Of a stretch of 5,038 bases of DNA, positions 4,066 to 5,038 are shown in pieces. This DNA comes from an uncultured Lachnospiraceae bacterium (lineage in GTDB: Bacteria > Bacillota_A > Clostridia > Lachnospirales > Lachnospiraceae), in NCBI GenBank assembly GCA_910585855.1, contig CAJUGZ010000300.1:1-5038 (forward strand). The letters are read 5' to 3'. Under the pieces are notes generated by a model. It did no database searches. It worked only from the letters and a program-made list of their open reading frames with translations, and was not told the origin of the DNA. The position numbers were made by a program, and so were the translations under genes. Positions within the stretch are counted from its first letter, which is position 1. The number at the start of each line of letters is the position of its first letter.

Positions 4066-5038
4066 ATGAGAAAAACAAAAAAGAAAGTTGTTTCCATAGC
4101 ATTATGCTGTGCAATGCTTGCCAGTATGACAGCTTGTGGCGGCAATAACGATTCAAACCCAACAACAGCAGGAACAACTCCGGCAAGTACTACTACTACT
4201 GCAGCAAACAGTAACGGCAGTTCTTCTACAGAAACGACAACTGCAGCAGAAGCAAATAATACTTCTAATATTGTAAAACCGGAATCTCTTCGAATTGTAC
4301 ATGATGGTACTATCTTGACAGAAGGCTTAGCTGAATTTGGAAAACAAGTCAGTGAATTAGTTGGTGTAAATTATGTTTTGGATCAGCAGGATCACAGTGC
4401 TTATGCTGACGCAGTAGGTCGTGTGTTTGCTTCTGGTGACTGGCCGGATATTATTCTTCTGCCGGCAGGTCTGTATGCTACTTATGCGACAACTGGTGCA
4501 TTGTGGGATATGACCGACATGTATGAACAGTGGAAGACAGAATTAGGTGATCGTTTGGTTTCCAATGTAAATGATGGTTTGAAAATCAATGGAAGATTAT
4601 ATGGTTTTGCTCCTACCCGTGGAAACGGATGTATTACTTATGTAAAACAGGCTTGGTTAGATGCAGTAGGAATTCAGGCTCCTACAAATTGGGATGAATA
4701 CTACAATATGTTAAAGCTGTTTACAGAGAATGACCCAGACGGTGACGGAACGAATGATACTTATGGTGTCAATGCAGCCGGAATTATCGGTGGAGAAGCT
4801 CCATATACTAACTTCTTGCCAGAATTCTATCAGCAGGCATATCCAGACTTTATACAGGATGAAAACGGTGTATGGTATGATGGATTTAATACAGATGAGA
4901 TGACGGCTGCTTTGGAAAGACTGCAGAGTGCTTATCAGGCAAAATATTTAGATCCAGAATCTTTAACCGATGGTACAAAGGATGTACGTAATAAGTTCTA
5001 TGATGATAAGTTTGGTGCATTTACTTATTGGGCAGGTA
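4066..5038 (+). CDS. Lipoprotein substrate-binding protein of an ABC carbohydrate importer (partial, 3' end outside window)
   Basis: The first 324 residues are visible and the frame is open at the window edge; such proteins usually have 500-580 residues. The N-terminus is a lipoprotein signal peptide: basic MRKTKKK, hydrophobic core, and lipobox MTAC with the lipidated Cys24. A Thr/Ser/Asn/Ala-rich linker (about residues 28-66) tethers the binding domain to the membrane. The domain begins near 72 and shows features typical of LplA/YtcQ/YesO-type family 1 binding proteins: DWPDII (125-130), GALWDMTDMYEQW (144-156), GRLYGFAP (176-183), and the DPDGDGTNDTYG loop (223-234), whose Asp residues resemble a calcium-binding loop. 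It should capture an oligosaccharide outside the cell and deliver it to CUT1-type permeases, probably encoded downstream. The divergent membrane AraC regulator supports polysaccharide-responsive control. The specific sugar is unknown; related family members bind other ligands. Confidence 0.93.
   Translation, partial: MRKTKKKVVSIALCCAMLASMTACGGNNDSNPTTAGTTPASTTTTAANSNGSSSTETTTAAEANNTSNIVKPESLRIVHDGTILTEGLAEFGKQVSELVGVNYVLDQQDHSAYADAVGRVFASGDWPDIILLPAGLYATYATTGALWDMTDMYEQWKTELGDRLVSNVNDGLKINGRLYGFAPTRGNGCITYVKQAWLDAVGIQAPTNWDEYYNMLKLFTENDPDGDGTNDTYGVNAAGIIGGEAPYTNFLPEFYQQAYPDFIQDENGVWYDGFNTDEMTAALERLQSAYQAKYLDPESLTDGTKDVRNKFYDDKFGAFTYWAG

Overview
The window looks like chromosomal DNA from a low-GC Gram-positive anaerobe, most likely a Clostridia member such as a Lachnospiraceae gut bacterium. 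The basis is AT-rich intergenic DNA, strong AGGAGG-type ribosome binding sites, a lipoprotein solute-binding protein with a Ser/Thr-rich linker, and a membrane-bound AraC-type regulator of the kind found in Bacillus and Clostridia. The taxonomic placement is an inference. Both window edges cut through features.

Left part (1-1370): a tRNA-Ser(CGA) gene on the minus strand, with a near-consensus promoter, is transcribed away from a plus-strand gene for a complete DedA-family membrane protein. Downstream of each gene, about 120 nt past its end, lies a copy of a structured repeat of at least 91 bp. The copies are inverted relative to each other, identical at 90 of 91 positions, and each has the same orientation as the gene before it. 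The single difference falls in the predicted hairpin loop. The right copy continues into a further foldable, GC-rich stretch and a C-rich tandem repeat (to about 1358) before meeting the end of the next, convergent gene.

Right part (1371-5038): a carbohydrate-uptake regulatory locus. A 757-residue transmembrane sensor with a C-terminal AraC-type DNA-binding domain (YesS/YtdP-like architecture) is on the minus strand. Divergent from it, across a 421-bp intergenic region, starts a lipoprotein that is the substrate-binding subunit of an ABC sugar importer (LplA/YtcQ/YesO-like). Its 3' part lies beyond the window, as presumably do the permease genes. The intergenic region holds a regulator promoter, a palindrome matching a CcpA cre site at all but one consensus position, paired direct/inverted repeats that could bind the AraC-type protein, a probable importer promoter, a GTGA-N6-TCAC palindrome, and a long leader with a hairpin just before the importer ribosome binding site. 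The likely logic is that the membrane regulator senses an extracellular ligand and activates the importer, with catabolite control on top; this is inferred from architecture and arrangement.

The most unusual item is the inverted pair of structured repeats, a candidate noncoding RNA or mobile intergenic element that I cannot assign to a named family.
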